A stretch of DNA of 28,248 nt from Pseudorhodobacter antarcticus (GCA_945860375.1 CAMAQR010000043.1:1-28248); one strand, 5' to 3'; positions 1 through 8,079 are shown, counted from the stretch's first letter. Made by a program: numbers and translations. The notes: a model not told the origin generated them from the sequence alone.

Positions 1-729
1 AAGCTCGGCCCCCTGCGAACTGTCATCCCAAGTGGTGCCATAGGACGCGGACCAGTCCTTGTTGCGGGTCGGATGGTTGGAACCGTCATAATCCACCAGA
101 TACGGCGGGTCGGTCGCAAACAGGATCGCCCGCTCGCCATTCATCAGGCGGCGCACATCAGCAGCACTGGTGCTGTCACCGCACAGCAGCCGATGTTCGC
201 CAAGGATCCACAGATCGCCCGTCTGCGACGCCGGGTTGCGCGGCGGTTCGGGGATGGTCACCGGCGGCACCGAGCCACCGGCGCCAGCTTCTTGCCCGTC
301 CCCCTCCGGCACGAAGGCCAGCAGCTTGTCCAACTCGCCATCGGAGAAACCGACAAGCGACAGGTCGAAATCCTCAGCCAGCAGGTCGTTCAACTCCGCC
401 GACAGCAGGGCTTCATCCCAAGTTCCTAATTCTGTTAGTTTATTGTCAGCGATCCGATAGGCCCGCCGCTGCGCCTCGGTCAGATGCCCGAGCACGATCA
501 CCGGTGCCTCCGTCAGACCCAGCTGCATGGCTGCCAGCACCCGGCCATGCCCTGCGATCAACTCGCCATCTTCGGCCACCAAGCAAGGCACGGTCCAGCC
601 GAACTCGGCCATGCTGGCAGCAATCTTCGCGACCTGATCCGCGCCATGCGCCTTCGCATTGCGGGCATAGGGCTGCAAACGCGCGAGCGGCCATTGCTCG
701 ATGCGCTCCGGGGCGAAGCTGAGGGTCAT
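1..729 (-). CDS. ParB-domain DNA methyltransferase (phage type), 3' part cut by the window edge
   Basis: Predicted DNA-modification methylase with an N-terminal ParB/Srx-like nuclease-fold domain, a frequent phage and prophage protein. The 243 visible residues begin at ATG 729, with AGGA about 9 nt upstream. The ParB box GELIAGHGR is at residues 55-63. The interdomain helical part runs to about 140, and a Gly/Pro-rich linker to about 170. The methylase opens with GEHRLLCGDST (177-187) and reaches motif IV, DPPY (207-210), typical of N4-cytosine/N6-adenine beta-class enzymes. The AdoMet-binding FxGxG part should follow and lies beyond base 1. It is the last gene of the minus-strand phage operon seen here, separated from the gene upstream by a 469-bp structured gap. 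The domain reading is clear; the methylation target is unknown. Confidence 0.9.
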   Translation of the reverse strand, partial: MTLSFAPERIEQWPLARLQPYARNAKAHGADQVAKIAASMAEFGWTVPCLVAEDGELIAGHGRVLAAMQLGLTEAPVIVLGHLTEAQRRAYRIADNKLTELGTWDEALLSAELNDLLAEDFDLSLVGFSDGELDKLLAFVPEGDGQEAGAGGSVPPVTIPEPPRNPASQTGDLWILGEHRLLCGDSTSAADVRRLMNGERAILFATDPPYLVDYDGSNHPTRNKDWSASYGTTWDDSSQGAEL

Positions 730-962
730 ATGGGGCGTCCTGTTGAAGGATGGGCTGGTTTCCGGGCTGGACCCCGGATGTGGAATCCACGTCGGATTTC
801 ACCGGCTGCGGGAGTCCGGAGGTATCCACCCCGGAGTCCACCAGCCAAGTGCCTGTTTTATTGTGCTATCTCAGCCGTTTTCGGGTGGCTTCCCGAGAGG
901 GTGGCTTCCCAAAAATCCGACCCTATCGCTAGCGATGTGCCGCGCTTCGCCCGCCAGCATAC

Positions 963-990
963 GTTTTCCGCCCGAAAGGAACCGGAAAAC
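963..990. repeat. Perfect inverted repeat, 8-bp arms, 12-nt spacer
   Basis: GTTTTCCG (963-970) and CGGAAAAC (983-990) are exact reverse complements across a 12-nt spacer. The geometry is the same as that of the repeat at 1028-1055, although the arm sequences differ. Confidence 0.7.
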
Positions 991-1027
991 AATGACTTGG
1001 CGGCTCGGGCGGTCATCTGGCTCCGGC

Positions 1028-1055
1028 TGGACCCCGGTTCGGACTCTGGGGTCCA
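1028..1055. repeat. Perfect inverted repeat, 8-bp arms, 12-nt spacer
   Basis: TGGACCCC (1028-1035) and GGGGTCCA (1048-1055) are exact reverse complements across 12 nt. A related but looser pair occurs upstream, TGGACCCC at 768-775 and GGAGTCCA at 831-838, so the arm motif itself recurs in this gap. Confidence 0.7.
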
Positions 1056-1198
1056 CCACGGCATCCATCCCGAGACCGATTGCGCGAGCGGTCTTCCACA
1101 CGCGCCTCTCCCGAGTATATCCAATTCATACCCTCGGGAGATGGTTTCTGTCTCAGCGAAAACTGTCCGGCGGACACTTTCCCATGGGACGCGCAGGG

Positions 1199-1627
1199 TT
1201 ACGCGCCACTGGCCAGTTCGATCACCCGTTGCTTCGACAGGTTGCGGTTGAACCGCCGCTTGTTGAGGGTCAGCGCGATGACAGAGATCCCGAATTGCCA
1301 GTGCTGATGGGCGGCCGAACGATGCAAACCAACAGCCCAGCAGATCTCCTTCCAGCGTTCGCCATGCGCTTTCATCCAGACGATCTTGCCGTCGATCGGC
1401 TCGAGGCAGGCCGTCCAGGTCAGTGTTTCCTCCATCCGGCTGATCGCCTGCGGTGAGGGCAGCACGCGCATCGGCTTTGGCTCCTGCCCCACCTTGTCGG
1501 CGAAGCTCAGGACGATGGCAGGCCAGGTGCTGAAGTAGCCCTGCCTGCGCGGCTCAGGCAGGCGCTTCAGGACGAAGGCGGCTTCGGCCAGGCGTTCCTC
1601 GACCAGTGCGGGGGTCCAGACGGTCAT
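1199..1627 (-). CDS. DUF6362-like phage protein
   Basis: A 142-residue protein that I match by memory to the DUF6362 family found in alphaproteobacterial prophages; its function is not known. The start ATG 1627 is supported by GGAGG 7 nt upstream and by the 4-nt ATGA overlap with the gene before it. A longer in-frame reading to 1756 has no such support. The central part contains a short helical stretch (KAHGERWKEICWAVGLHRS) that resembles a helix-turn-helix, followed by a basic C-terminus (NKRRFNRNLSKQR), so DNA binding is a reasonable guess. It is translationally coupled to the small ORF and the RuvC-like gene upstream. Confidence 0.75.
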   Translation of the reverse strand: MTVWTPALVEERLAEAAFVLKRLPEPRRQGYFSTWPAIVLSFADKVGQEPKPMRVLPSPQAISRMEETLTWTACLEPIDGKIVWMKAHGERWKEICWAVGLHRSAAHQHWQFGISVIALTLNKRRFNRNLSKQRVIELASGA

Positions 1628-1830
1628 CGTTGCACCTCCCGCCCGCCGATGGCGGTGCCATAGAGTTTCTCCCCGAGCTGGCGAACCAGTTCCCGCTCCG
1701 GCCAGGTCAGCCGGTGATCGTCGATGGCGACAGCCAGCACGCCCTGTTCGCGCCATCCGTCGCGCTTGACCTCATCAAGGTTGCGGCGGCGGCCGCCATA
1801 GCCTTTCGGCGTAAACCGCATTCCGGTCAT
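1624..1830 (-). CDS. Small basic phage protein of unknown function
   Basis: A 68-residue hypothetical protein rich in Arg and Lys, with no domain I can name. It is supported as a real gene by perfect packing: its ATG (1830) overlaps the stop of the RuvC-like gene as ATGA, and its own stop overlaps the ATG of the DUF6362 gene in the same way. The N-terminal MTGMRFTPKGYGGRRRNLDE is strongly basic; the C-terminal half could be helical. A second in-frame ATG lies three codons downstream. Confidence 0.6.
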   Translation of the reverse strand: MTGMRFTPKGYGGRRRNLDEVKRDGWREQGVLAVAIDDHRLTWPERELVRQLGEKLYGTAIGGREVQR

Positions 1831-2363
1831 TGCAGGCCCCCCTTGGTTTCAATCGCCCAGAGCAGAATGGCGATGGCATCCGCTTCGTTGTCGTCGGCCG
1901 GGCTGAAGCCACGCGCGCGGGCGGTGGCGATCATCGCCTGCTTGTCGGCATTGCCCTTTCCGGTTGCGTGTTTCTTGATCGTCCCAACAGGGACGCCCTG
2001 ATAAGGAATGCCCCGAAGCTCTGCCCAACTGGTCAAACTGGCCATCAGCCCGCCAAAGACATGAGCGGCGTCGGTGCCGGCATGACGACGGACTTCCTCA
2101 AACCAGATGGAGGCGATGGGCCCAGACAGACGGTCCAACTCGCCCAGCCAGTTGGTAAACCGCAGATAGCGCATGCCCCCACCATCGAACCGACCGGGGC
2201 GAAAGGACACGGTTCCGCTGGTGATCAGACCATCGGCGCCATGCAGCGCCCAACCTGTCGTGGTACCAAGGTCGAGCGCCAGCAGGGTGCGATCAGCGCG
2301 GACTGCCAGTGGCATGTCGGGGATGGCCTCTCGCATGCGGGCGGTCAAAGTCAGTTCAGCCAT
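1827..2363 (-). CDS. RuvC-like Holliday-junction resolvase / RNase H-fold nuclease (phage)
   Basis: A 178-residue protein with the RNase H-fold opening LLALDLGTTTGWA (residues 26-38, first catalytic Asp in LDLG), an internal Glu in SIWFEEVRRH and a C-terminal acidic cluster DDNEADAIAILLW. This is the layout of RuvC-type junction endonucleases found in phage replication modules. It probably resolves branched intermediates made by the helicases and nuclease of the same operon. The start is ATG 2363, with AAGGAG about 7 nt upstream; longer in-frame versions read through a repeat-rich non-coding gap and are rejected. The ATGA overlap with the next gene supports coupled translation. The fold is well supported; the exact substrate is inferred. 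Confidence 0.8.
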   Translation of the reverse strand: MAELTLTARMREAIPDMPLAVRADRTLLALDLGTTTGWALHGADGLITSGTVSFRPGRFDGGGMRYLRFTNWLGELDRLSGPIASIWFEEVRRHAGTDAAHVFGGLMASLTSWAELRGIPYQGVPVGTIKKHATGKGNADKQAMIATARARGFSPADDNEADAIAILLWAIETKGGLQ

Positions 2364-2529
2364 CGTAGTCTCCTTCTCGGGTTGGCTTTGGGGATGGGCA
2401 ACGGCGGCAGACATGTGCCAGGGCAGGTCGGGCCGCTGTCGTCGGATCGGGATCCTAGGGCGAGGACAGGCCACGCGCGCAAAACCCCCTGGGGGTGGGA
2501 GTGGGAGGACCCGCCTGCGGCGTTCTCCC

Positions 2530-2548
2530 CCACCCCCGTAGGGGGTGG
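2530..2548. repeat. GC-rich perfect hairpin
   Basis: CCACCCCC (2530-2537), loop GTA, GGGGGTGG (2541-2548). No T-run follows on either strand, so it is not a standard Rho-independent terminator. Nearby C5 and G5 runs at 2484-2498 could pair instead, giving alternative folds downstream of the primase-helicase gene. Confidence 0.6.
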
Positions 2549-2635
2549 TTTCACCCCCCAAACTGGAAACATGGTCCAACACATTGATGTGGAACGTGAT
2601 TTCAAGTCTGGATGGGTCAGGAATGTCGGTTCCAG

Positions 2636-2764
2636 CCGAAACTGATTGCAGCGTAGCCGCTGTGGTTCCAGCGCAATCCTGCAGGGGCAGTTTCGGAAGC
2701 GGGCCGAAACTGGTCACAACTGGCCCCTGCGTGGTCCTGCGTGAGGATGGCGAGGCAGTTTCGG
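2636..2764. repeat. Iteron-like array: two CCGAAACTG-N43-CAGTTTCGG units
   Basis: CCGAAACTG occurs at 2636-2644 and 2704-2712; its reverse complement CAGTTTCGG occurs at 2688-2696 and 2756-2764. Each pair is separated by exactly 43 nt and the unit offset is 68 nt. The inner pair (2688-2712) forms a perfect 9-7-9 inverted repeat, flanked further by GCAGGGGC (2681-2688) and GCCCCTGC (2723-2730). Degenerate copies (AAACTGG near 2784, CAACTGG near 2717) continue the pattern. The 43-nt inserts are not conserved, as expected for binding sites rather than a duplicated gene. Confidence 0.65.
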
Positions 2765-2830
2765 CAAACCCGCCAATCTGGGTTAAACTGGCCTGTGCGC
2801 AGTTGCACGCAAAGCGATCTGCAGGGGAGA

Positions 2831-5200
2831 TCATGGCCGGTCACCCTCCGGATAGACCCAGACATGCGGGTTCTCGACCTCCAGAAGCGCGCCGGTCTGT
2901 GGCGACTTGTAGTGGGTGGGCAGCACGGCGACGCGAAGGGACGTGACCTCACCGGTCTCCGGATCGACCTCCTCGCCGTCCACGGGCATGACCATCCCTT
3001 CGACGCAGAGGTAGCCGAAGCGCGACCGTGATGGGCCGAGCCCGTAAGGGCCGCCGTCGCGGACGAACTTGATGCCACCCTTGGTGGCCTGCACCGCGAC
3101 CCGGTCGCGGATCGTGTCCTTGCCGCCAAGACCGGCCGCGTTCTCGAAGGCCTCGGCAAACTGGTTGGTGGTGTAGAGCCGCCCTTGCGCCGCCTCGTCG
3201 AGCAGGATGGACAGGATCACCTCCTGCTTGCGCATGCGCTCAGCATCGTATTTCGCGCCCACCTCGGCACGGACCAGCCGTTCGTTCATCGGGTTGATCT
3301 CGACCCATTGGCCGCGCACCTTGTCGATCAACTTGGACGGCAGCGCCGGGCCGTTGCGCAGTTCGATCTCCAGCTTGCGCTCGGACGCGTCCTCGTCGGG
3401 GCGATGCAGGATCAGGCCGGAGGTGTAGAAGCCGCGCAGCGCACTGGCCCCGGACAGCGCCAGAAACGGGTCATCCTTCACCTGCAGCTTGCTGAGCTTC
3501 TTGGTGTGGTGTGCGAGGATCACGCCGCAGTCGGGATTGACGAAATCGCGCAGAACCTCGACCCGGTCCTTCAGGAAAAACATCATCGCGGTGTTGTCGT
3601 TTTCGCCGCCGCCGTCCGGTCCGCCGTCGAAGAGGTTGCGGATCGGGTCGATGCAGATGATGTCGACCGGAGCGTTCGGAAACGCGGCCTGAATGGCGCG
3701 CGCCACACGCACGCTGCCGTCGTTGTCGAGCAGCATCTTCAGCTTGGGCGTGGCTATGAGCCTGTCGCGCGCAGCCGCAATGACGGAGGGCGGCAGCGCG
3801 ATCTGCTTCATCCGCTCGCGCAGGTAGTGGTACTGGATTTCAGCTTGGAGGTAGAACACCCGCAGCGGGCGTGGCGGGGTGAAGCTGAGAAATGGCACCC
3901 CCGCCGCCATATGCACGAGCCAGCTGATCAGGAGATCGCTCTTGCCGACCTTGGGGGCACCACCCAGCACCAGCAGGCCGCCCGGCGTCAGCACGCGGGG
4001 CGCGATGATGTCGGAAGGCATCGGGCTGTCGTCATCCAGCAGCGCGCCCAAGGTGAAGGCCGGCATTTCGTCTGGCGCGGGGGCGGCGCTGTCGAGCCGG
4101 ATCAGGGGTGGCCCGTATTTCTGGACATGCAGGTCCCAGAGCCGTTCGGACTCGCGTTGCAGGCGTTCGACCGGCCAGGCGGGCCTGAGCATGGCGGCGT
4201 TATAGCCGCAGATGCCTTCCCAACCTTCGTCCTTCGACATCCGGCCCTCATGGACCATGCGGATGAAATGCCCGATCGCCGCACTGGCCCCCTCGAAACG
4301 CGACCAGTCATCCTGCGCGCCTTCGCGCACCGGCGTGGTCAGCACCTCGCGCATGGCGGGTTTGTCCGGATGGCTGAAATCGGGCTGCAGGGAGATGCCT
4401 GGCGCGGGCGGCATGTCGGCAACCGCCTCGATGAACTCGCCCAGATCGCGTTCCAGCGTCGGGTTCAGCGCCACGATGCGGACCTGCGTTTTCAACGCGT
4501 TCTTGTAATAGACGGAGCCCGCCACCCGGATCGGCTGATGGGCCGAGCGGAAATGCATGTCGCCACCGGCCTTGGCAGCAATGTCGCCCCGCAGGCGGCA
4601 CACGCGCTGGATGTCATCGCCCTCTGCGGGCTCGCTGAGTTTCCACCAGACATGACACTTGCGCTGACCCTCGGGCGTGACCCCGCCGCTTTCGACCACC
4701 AGGGTGGGCTGGCCGAGGTGGCGCTCCAGATGGGCCCGTTTCATCGCGATGTCGCCGCTGTCGATATCCACAACTACGGTCTGCATCTGCAGGATCTCGG
4801 CGGCCTTTGCCTGCCCTGCCGCCGCCACCGTGCCGGGGATCACATAGACCGCCGCGCCCTCACGCGAGGCCCATGCGGCAAAGGTCGCCATCTTTTCCGG
4901 TGTCTCGGCATTCGCCTCGATCCAGATGTTATGCGGGCGGCCGTCGATCCCTTGGCCCTTGTCGATGAAACTGCGGACCGGGATCAGACCGTCGCAATAG
5001 CCGAAAACGACCTGCATGAACCGCGCGATCTGCACCGGGTCCGGTTCATCGCCGAACGGATCGATCTGCGGGGCCGCGTCGTTGAAGTCGCGCCATGGAT
5101 TGAAATGGACGATGTTCTCAGTGGGCGTTTTCGTCGCCCTTTCGTCGCCCAAGGCAGGGTCCTGGTCGGGATGAGATCGGTCGATGGGATCGTCAGTCAC
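2831..5200 (-). CDS. Phage primase-helicase (RepB-like primase plus RepA-like AAA ATPase)
   Basis: A 789-residue replication protein with two recognisable parts. The N-terminal half looks like an archaeo-eukaryotic-type primase: VVVDID (142-147) fits the metal-binding hDhD motif, KCHVWWKL (181-188) fits the sxH motif and GGD (212-214) is a possible third carboxylate. The C-terminal half is a RecA-fold helicase of the RepA type: Walker A GGAPKVGKS (413-421), Walker B IICIDP (514-519) and a sensor-like AHH (563-565). The C-terminal 150 residues look like a winged-helix tail. The chosen start is GTG 5200, which overlaps the stop of the nuclease gene as GTGA; an upstream ATG at 5245 lacks a ribosome site. 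It probably primes and unwinds the phage origin. Motif calls are by eye. Confidence 0.85.
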   Translation of the reverse strand: MTDDPIDRSHPDQDPALGDERATKTPTENIVHFNPWRDFNDAAPQIDPFGDEPDPVQIARFMQVVFGYCDGLIPVRSFIDKGQGIDGRPHNIWIEANAETPEKMATFAAWASREGAAVYVIPGTVAAAGQAKAAEILQMQTVVVDIDSGDIAMKRAHLERHLGQPTLVVESGGVTPEGQRKCHVWWKLSEPAEGDDIQRVCRLRGDIAAKAGGDMHFRSAHQPIRVAGSVYYKNALKTQVRIVALNPTLERDLGEFIEAVADMPPAPGISLQPDFSHPDKPAMREVLTTPVREGAQDDWSRFEGASAAIGHFIRMVHEGRMSKDEGWEGICGYNAAMLRPAWPVERLQRESERLWDLHVQKYGPPLIRLDSAAPAPDEMPAFTLGALLDDDSPMPSDIIAPRVLTPGGLLVLGGAPKVGKSDLLISWLVHMAAGVPFLSFTPPRPLRVFYLQAEIQYHYLRERMKQIALPPSVIAAARDRLIATPKLKMLLDNDGSVRVARAIQAAFPNAPVDIICIDPIRNLFDGGPDGGGENDNTAMMFFLKDRVEVLRDFVNPDCGVILAHHTKKLSKLQVKDDPFLALSGASALRGFYTSGLILHRPDEDASERKLEIELRNGPALPSKLIDKVRGQWVEINPMNERLVRAEVGAKYDAERMRKQEVILSILLDEAAQGRLYTTNQFAEAFENAAGLGGKDTIRDRVAVQATKGGIKFVRDGGPYGLGPSRSRFGYLCVEGMVMPVDGEEVDPETGEVTSLRVAVLPTHYKSPQTGALLEVENPHVWVYPEGDRP

Positions 5201-5967
5201 GTGGCCAGCCCCCAACACCGCTCGGCGTGCGAGCAGAAGCGGCATTCGAAGAAGTCGCGGCTGGCGGCGATGCGCGGCAACAGATCGCCTGCGCCGGTGG
5301 CCTGAAGGATCCGCACCGCGCGGTCGGACATGCGCTGCGCGAGCGCCGCATCAAACGGCACCAGCTCATGATGCAGCTCGGCCGTGTCCTTGTTGATCGC
5401 GGTAAACAGCGCGGGCGCGGCAGAGATGCCCGGCACGGTCGCTTCCATATATGCCTGATAGATCGCGATCTGGGCGGCATAGACCGGTTTGGAGACCGTG
5501 ACCCCGTCCTTGACGCAGACGCGCCAGTTCTTGGCGTTCATCGTCTTGCACTCCCAGAGCGCGGGGGTGTGCAGACCGAGTGCAGCCGGGGCGTCGGCGA
5601 TGATCCCGTCGACATGGCCACGAATGCGGCCTCCGGCGACGGAAAAGCCAAACTGCTCGCCATCAGGGCGATTGCCCTTGCGGGTGTAGAGGTCGATCCC
5701 GGCCGCACGCAGCCATCGGATGGCCAGATCCTCGAGCTGGTGACCGATCTCGAAGATCCGCAGCGTCTGGCCGCCGAAATCCGCGCCCTCGTCCTTTGGC
5801 GCGCCCGCGAATTCGAACTGCAAGGCGCGCTCGCAGGCATGCCCCAGCCGGGATGCACCGAGATAGGTCCGGGGCGGCGTCGCCTCGCGCTCGGCAATCA
5901 GTGCTGCGTCGACCAATGCGTTGATCCGGTCGGCCATGGAGGGGCGCGGGTTGAAATCCAGTGTCAA
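5197..5967 (-). CDS. Cas4/RecB-like PD-(D/E)XK nuclease with putative Fe-S cysteines
   Basis: A 256-residue nuclease of the PD-(D/E)XK superfamily. The core is GHVDGII (D120) followed by LWECKTMN (E139, K141) and a QxxxY motif, QIAIY (166-170). One cysteine near the N-terminus (C45, GHACERA) and three at the C-terminus (C242, C245, C251 in ECRFCSHAERC) match the four-cysteine arrangement that holds a 4Fe-4S cluster in Cas4 and AddB-type nucleases. There are no CRISPR genes nearby; in this operon it is probably a recombination or end-processing exonuclease working with the ATPase and SSB-like proteins. The start is TTG 5967: GGAGG lies 7 nt upstream and TTGA overlaps the preceding stop. An internal ATG at 5937 is the alternative. 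Confidence 0.85.
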   Translation of the reverse strand: MTLDFNPRPSMADRINALVDAALIAEREATPPRTYLGASRLGHACERALQFEFAGAPKDEGADFGGQTLRIFEIGHQLEDLAIRWLRAAGIDLYTRKGNRPDGEQFGFSVAGGRIRGHVDGIIADAPAALGLHTPALWECKTMNAKNWRVCVKDGVTVSKPVYAAQIAIYQAYMEATVPGISAAPALFTAINKDTAELHHELVPFDAALAQRMSDRAVRILQATGAGDLLPRIAASRDFFECRFCSHAERCWGLAT

Positions 5968-6380
5968 AACGGCACCTCCGCCGTGGCGGCGATGCGTGAC
6001 ATCTCGGCGCCATAGCCATTGAGCACCTCTTCGATCAGCGCGGTGACGTCGGACGCCGTGAGATCGCGCAGCCGCTTGTCCCAGCCGATCTCGTCCATGG
6101 TCTGGCCCAGCCGCTTCATCACCAAAGCGATGGCGAGACGTTCGTCCTCTGTCGTTCCCTGCATGGTCAGTCCTTTGCGATGGCGAGCCGCGAACCATGC
6201 CTGGCAAAGCATCGAGCAGAACCAGCGATGGTCGCGGGGGCGTGGTTTGGTCGGGTTGAAGAAGCCGAAGCCATGCGCAGGTCGGAGGCAAACGGCGCAG
6301 GGTTGAAGGCGCGGGTGCCAGTGACGCGCGGGGTCGGCAGCCGGTTCGGGTGGGGATGCGATATACGCGGCATGGTTCAC
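5964..6380 (-). CDS. DUF6511-like zinc-finger phage protein
   Basis: A 138-residue protein with an N-terminal treble-clef-like zinc site: C28 and C31 (CAVC) with C55 and C59 (CSMLC). The helical C-terminus (TEDERLAIALVMKRLGQTMD, then DEIGW and LTASDVTALIEEVL) reads like a three-helix domain. I recall this layout as the DUF6511 family of alphaproteobacterial prophages, whose function is unknown. The start is GTG 6380, overlapping the helicase stop as GTGA. The stop overlaps the TTG start of the nuclease, so it belongs to the same coupled unit. Confidence 0.75.
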   Translation of the reverse strand: MNHAAYIASPPEPAADPARHWHPRLQPCAVCLRPAHGFGFFNPTKPRPRDHRWFCSMLCQAWFAARHRKGLTMQGTTEDERLAIALVMKRLGQTMDEIGWDKRLRDLTASDVTALIEEVLNGYGAEMSRIAATAEVPF

Positions 6381-8068
6381 GCTGCCCTCCCGATGTCCGG
6401 GCTGGCCCGGCCGACGAGTTGCCGGATTTCGCGCTTGTTGAAGCCGAAGGTCATCAGCGCCGAGGCGCGATAACGGGTGAGGCCGTAGTCCTGCCGAAAC
6501 GCGGGCGGCAGATATTGCAGCTGCTTTTCGGTCGCCGCCTGCTTCAGCCAGCCCTTCGACTTGAACGCGCTCTCGTCGGTCTCGTATTCGTTCAGCCAGT
6601 CATCGGCCTGCGCAAGGCAGACCGTCCGCTCGCCCACGCCCAGAAGCCGAGGTGCACGGCCCTTCGATCCGCCGACGGCGTGCCAGCGGCCATCCAGAAA
6701 GATTATTCCGCCCCAGGCATTGAAGCCGTTGGCCATCAGGGCCGCGTCATCTCCGAACAGATCGACCCATGCGAAGCTTGACCGCTTCAGAAGGTCGATC
6801 TCGGACATGATGAAGCCCGACAGCGGAGTGGCATCATCGCTTTCGCCAGTCTCCGGGATCTCACGCGGGAAAGCCTCGCCGCACAGCGGGCATTCGGTGG
6901 CACCGAGCGGGATCTCCGCGTCGCAGGCCGGGCAGGTCTTCGTCGGTGCCTCACCCGGGTCGGTCTTGCCGTCCAGATCGACATCCTGTTCCAGCGTGCC
7001 GTGGATCAGGCTCGATGTCCCGAAATCCAGCACGATGCAGTCGGTCTTGACGATGCCGGGATGTTCTTCGGGATCGACCGTGCGCAGGCCCCGGCCGACC
7101 ATCTGGATCATGGTCGATTTGTAGGAACTGGGGCGCAGCAGCACGACGCAGGAGGTGGGCGGATGATCCCAGCCCTCGGTCAGCACCGCCACGTTGACGA
7201 TGACGCGGATTTCGCCCGAGGCATAGGCGGCGAGGATCCGGCGGCGCGTGCCGGCATCGAGATCGCCATGGATGACGGCCGCTGAAATTCCCCCGCCATT
7301 GAAGGCGGCGGCAACGTTTTCGGCATGGGCGACGGTGGAACAGAAGACCACGGTCGGCCGCGAACTCGCCTTTTCCTGCCAATGCCGGACGACCTCATCC
7401 GTGACTGGCGCGCGGTTCATGATCTGCGCGACCTCGGTCATGTCATAGTCGGCGGCGGTCTTGCGCACGGCGCGCAACTGTTCCTGGACGCCGACGTCGA
7501 TGATGAAGGTGCGCGGCGGCACCAGATGGCCCGAGGCGATCAACTCGCTCAGGCGGACCTGATCGCCGACATTGTCGAAGATCTCGCGCAGCCCCTTGCG
7601 ATCGCCCCGGTTCGGCGTGGCGGTGACGCCGAAGATCTTGCAGGCGGGGTTGGCACCCCGGACATGGTCGATGATCCGGCGATAACTGTCGGCCACCGCG
7701 TGATGCGCCTCGTCGATGACCAGCAGGTCGAGCGCGGGCATCGCTACCAGATTGGCGGGCCGGGTCAGCGTGGGCACCATGGCGAAAGTCGCCCTACCGG
7801 CCCAGCTTTTGGTCTCGGCATCGAAGACCGAGGTGGAGATGTCAGGCGCGACCCGGCCGAACTTGGTCCGGTTCTGTGCGGTCAACTCGTCGCGATGCGC
7901 AAGGATGCAGGCCTTGGCGTCGCTCCCTTCGAGGGACTTCGCGACGACCGCCGACAGGGCGATCGTCTTGCCAAACCCCGTCGAGGCGATGCTGAGGGTG
8001 TTGCCGTGATCGCAGAGCGCAGCAAGGCTGCGCTCCACGAACAGGTTTTGACGGGGGCGAAGGCGCAT
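6377..8068 (-). CDS. SF2 DEAD/DEAH-box helicase with C-terminal zinc ribbon
   Basis: A 563-residue superfamily 2 helicase of the type found in phage replication modules. Visible motifs: Q-like PRQ (5-7), Walker A STGFGKT (29-35), Walker B DEAH (119-122), motif III TATP (149-152) and motif VI QMVGRGLR (322-329). A zinc ribbon follows the second RecA domain (C379, C382, C393, C396), after which about 160 residues have no family I can name. It should unwind DNA or remodel forks using ATP. ATG 8068 is the only sensible start; the gene follows the SSB-like gene after 11 nt and overlaps DUF6511 by 4 nt. Confidence 0.9.
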   Translation of the reverse strand: MRLRPRQNLFVERSLAALCDHGNTLSIASTGFGKTIALSAVVAKSLEGSDAKACILAHRDELTAQNRTKFGRVAPDISTSVFDAETKSWAGRATFAMVPTLTRPANLVAMPALDLLVIDEAHHAVADSYRRIIDHVRGANPACKIFGVTATPNRGDRKGLREIFDNVGDQVRLSELIASGHLVPPRTFIIDVGVQEQLRAVRKTAADYDMTEVAQIMNRAPVTDEVVRHWQEKASSRPTVVFCSTVAHAENVAAAFNGGGISAAVIHGDLDAGTRRRILAAYASGEIRVIVNVAVLTEGWDHPPTSCVVLLRPSSYKSTMIQMVGRGLRTVDPEEHPGIVKTDCIVLDFGTSSLIHGTLEQDVDLDGKTDPGEAPTKTCPACDAEIPLGATECPLCGEAFPREIPETGESDDATPLSGFIMSEIDLLKRSSFAWVDLFGDDAALMANGFNAWGGIIFLDGRWHAVGGSKGRAPRLLGVGERTVCLAQADDWLNEYETDESAFKSKGWLKQAATEKQLQYLPPAFRQDYGLTRYRASALMTFGFNKREIRQLVGRASPDIGRAA

Positions 8069-8079
8069 GGATCAGACCC

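Larger units (their letters stand above)
730..1198. other. 469-bp non-coding gap packed with inverted and direct repeats
   Basis: No reading frame here looks like a conserved protein, although several frames stay open because of high GC. The stretch holds a 13-bp direct repeat GGCTGGACCCCGG (765-777 and 1025-1037), a 12-bp direct repeat GGGTGGCTTCCC (883-894 and 899-910), a perfect 12-bp palindrome ATCGCTAGCGAT (925-936) and two perfect 8-12-8 inverted repeats (963-990 and 1028-1055). A small TGTCC-GCC-GGACA hairpin followed by TTTT on the minus strand lies just after the DUF6362 gene and could be a weak terminator. The gap sits before the methylase gene, so promoter, terminator, packaging or replication functions are all possible. 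Confidence 0.6.
2364..2830. other. 467-bp non-coding gap upstream of the resolvase gene
   Basis: Between the primase-helicase stop and the resolvase start there is no convincing gene. The part near 2480-2560 is made of G and C runs able to form competing hairpins (2530-2548 is the clearest). The part at 2636-2790 carries repeated CAGTTTCGG/CCGAAACTG motifs. A promoter for the resolvase-to-methylase genes must lie here if the upstream transcript ends, but no clear -35/-10 pair stands out. The position next to the primase gene makes a replication origin worth considering. Confidence 0.55.

Noticed and set aside
858..1124. Minus-strand 88-codon frame in the gap 730-1198
   Set aside because: Composition is rich in Trp, Ser and Arg without a fold pattern, there is no convincing ribosome site, and it runs through inverted repeats; I treat the gap as non-coding, although a conserved intergenic element is possible.
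2364..2834. N-terminal extension of the RuvC-like protein
   Set aside because: The in-frame extension crosses G/C-run hairpins and the repeat array; ATG 2363 has an excellent AAGGAG site and gives normal family length.
3185..5305. Long plus-strand open frame (706 codons) opposite the primase-helicase
   Set aside because: It is the antisense of a gene with clear Walker and primase motifs; its His/Arg/Asp-rich translation is typical of a high-GC antisense shadow and has no ribosome site.
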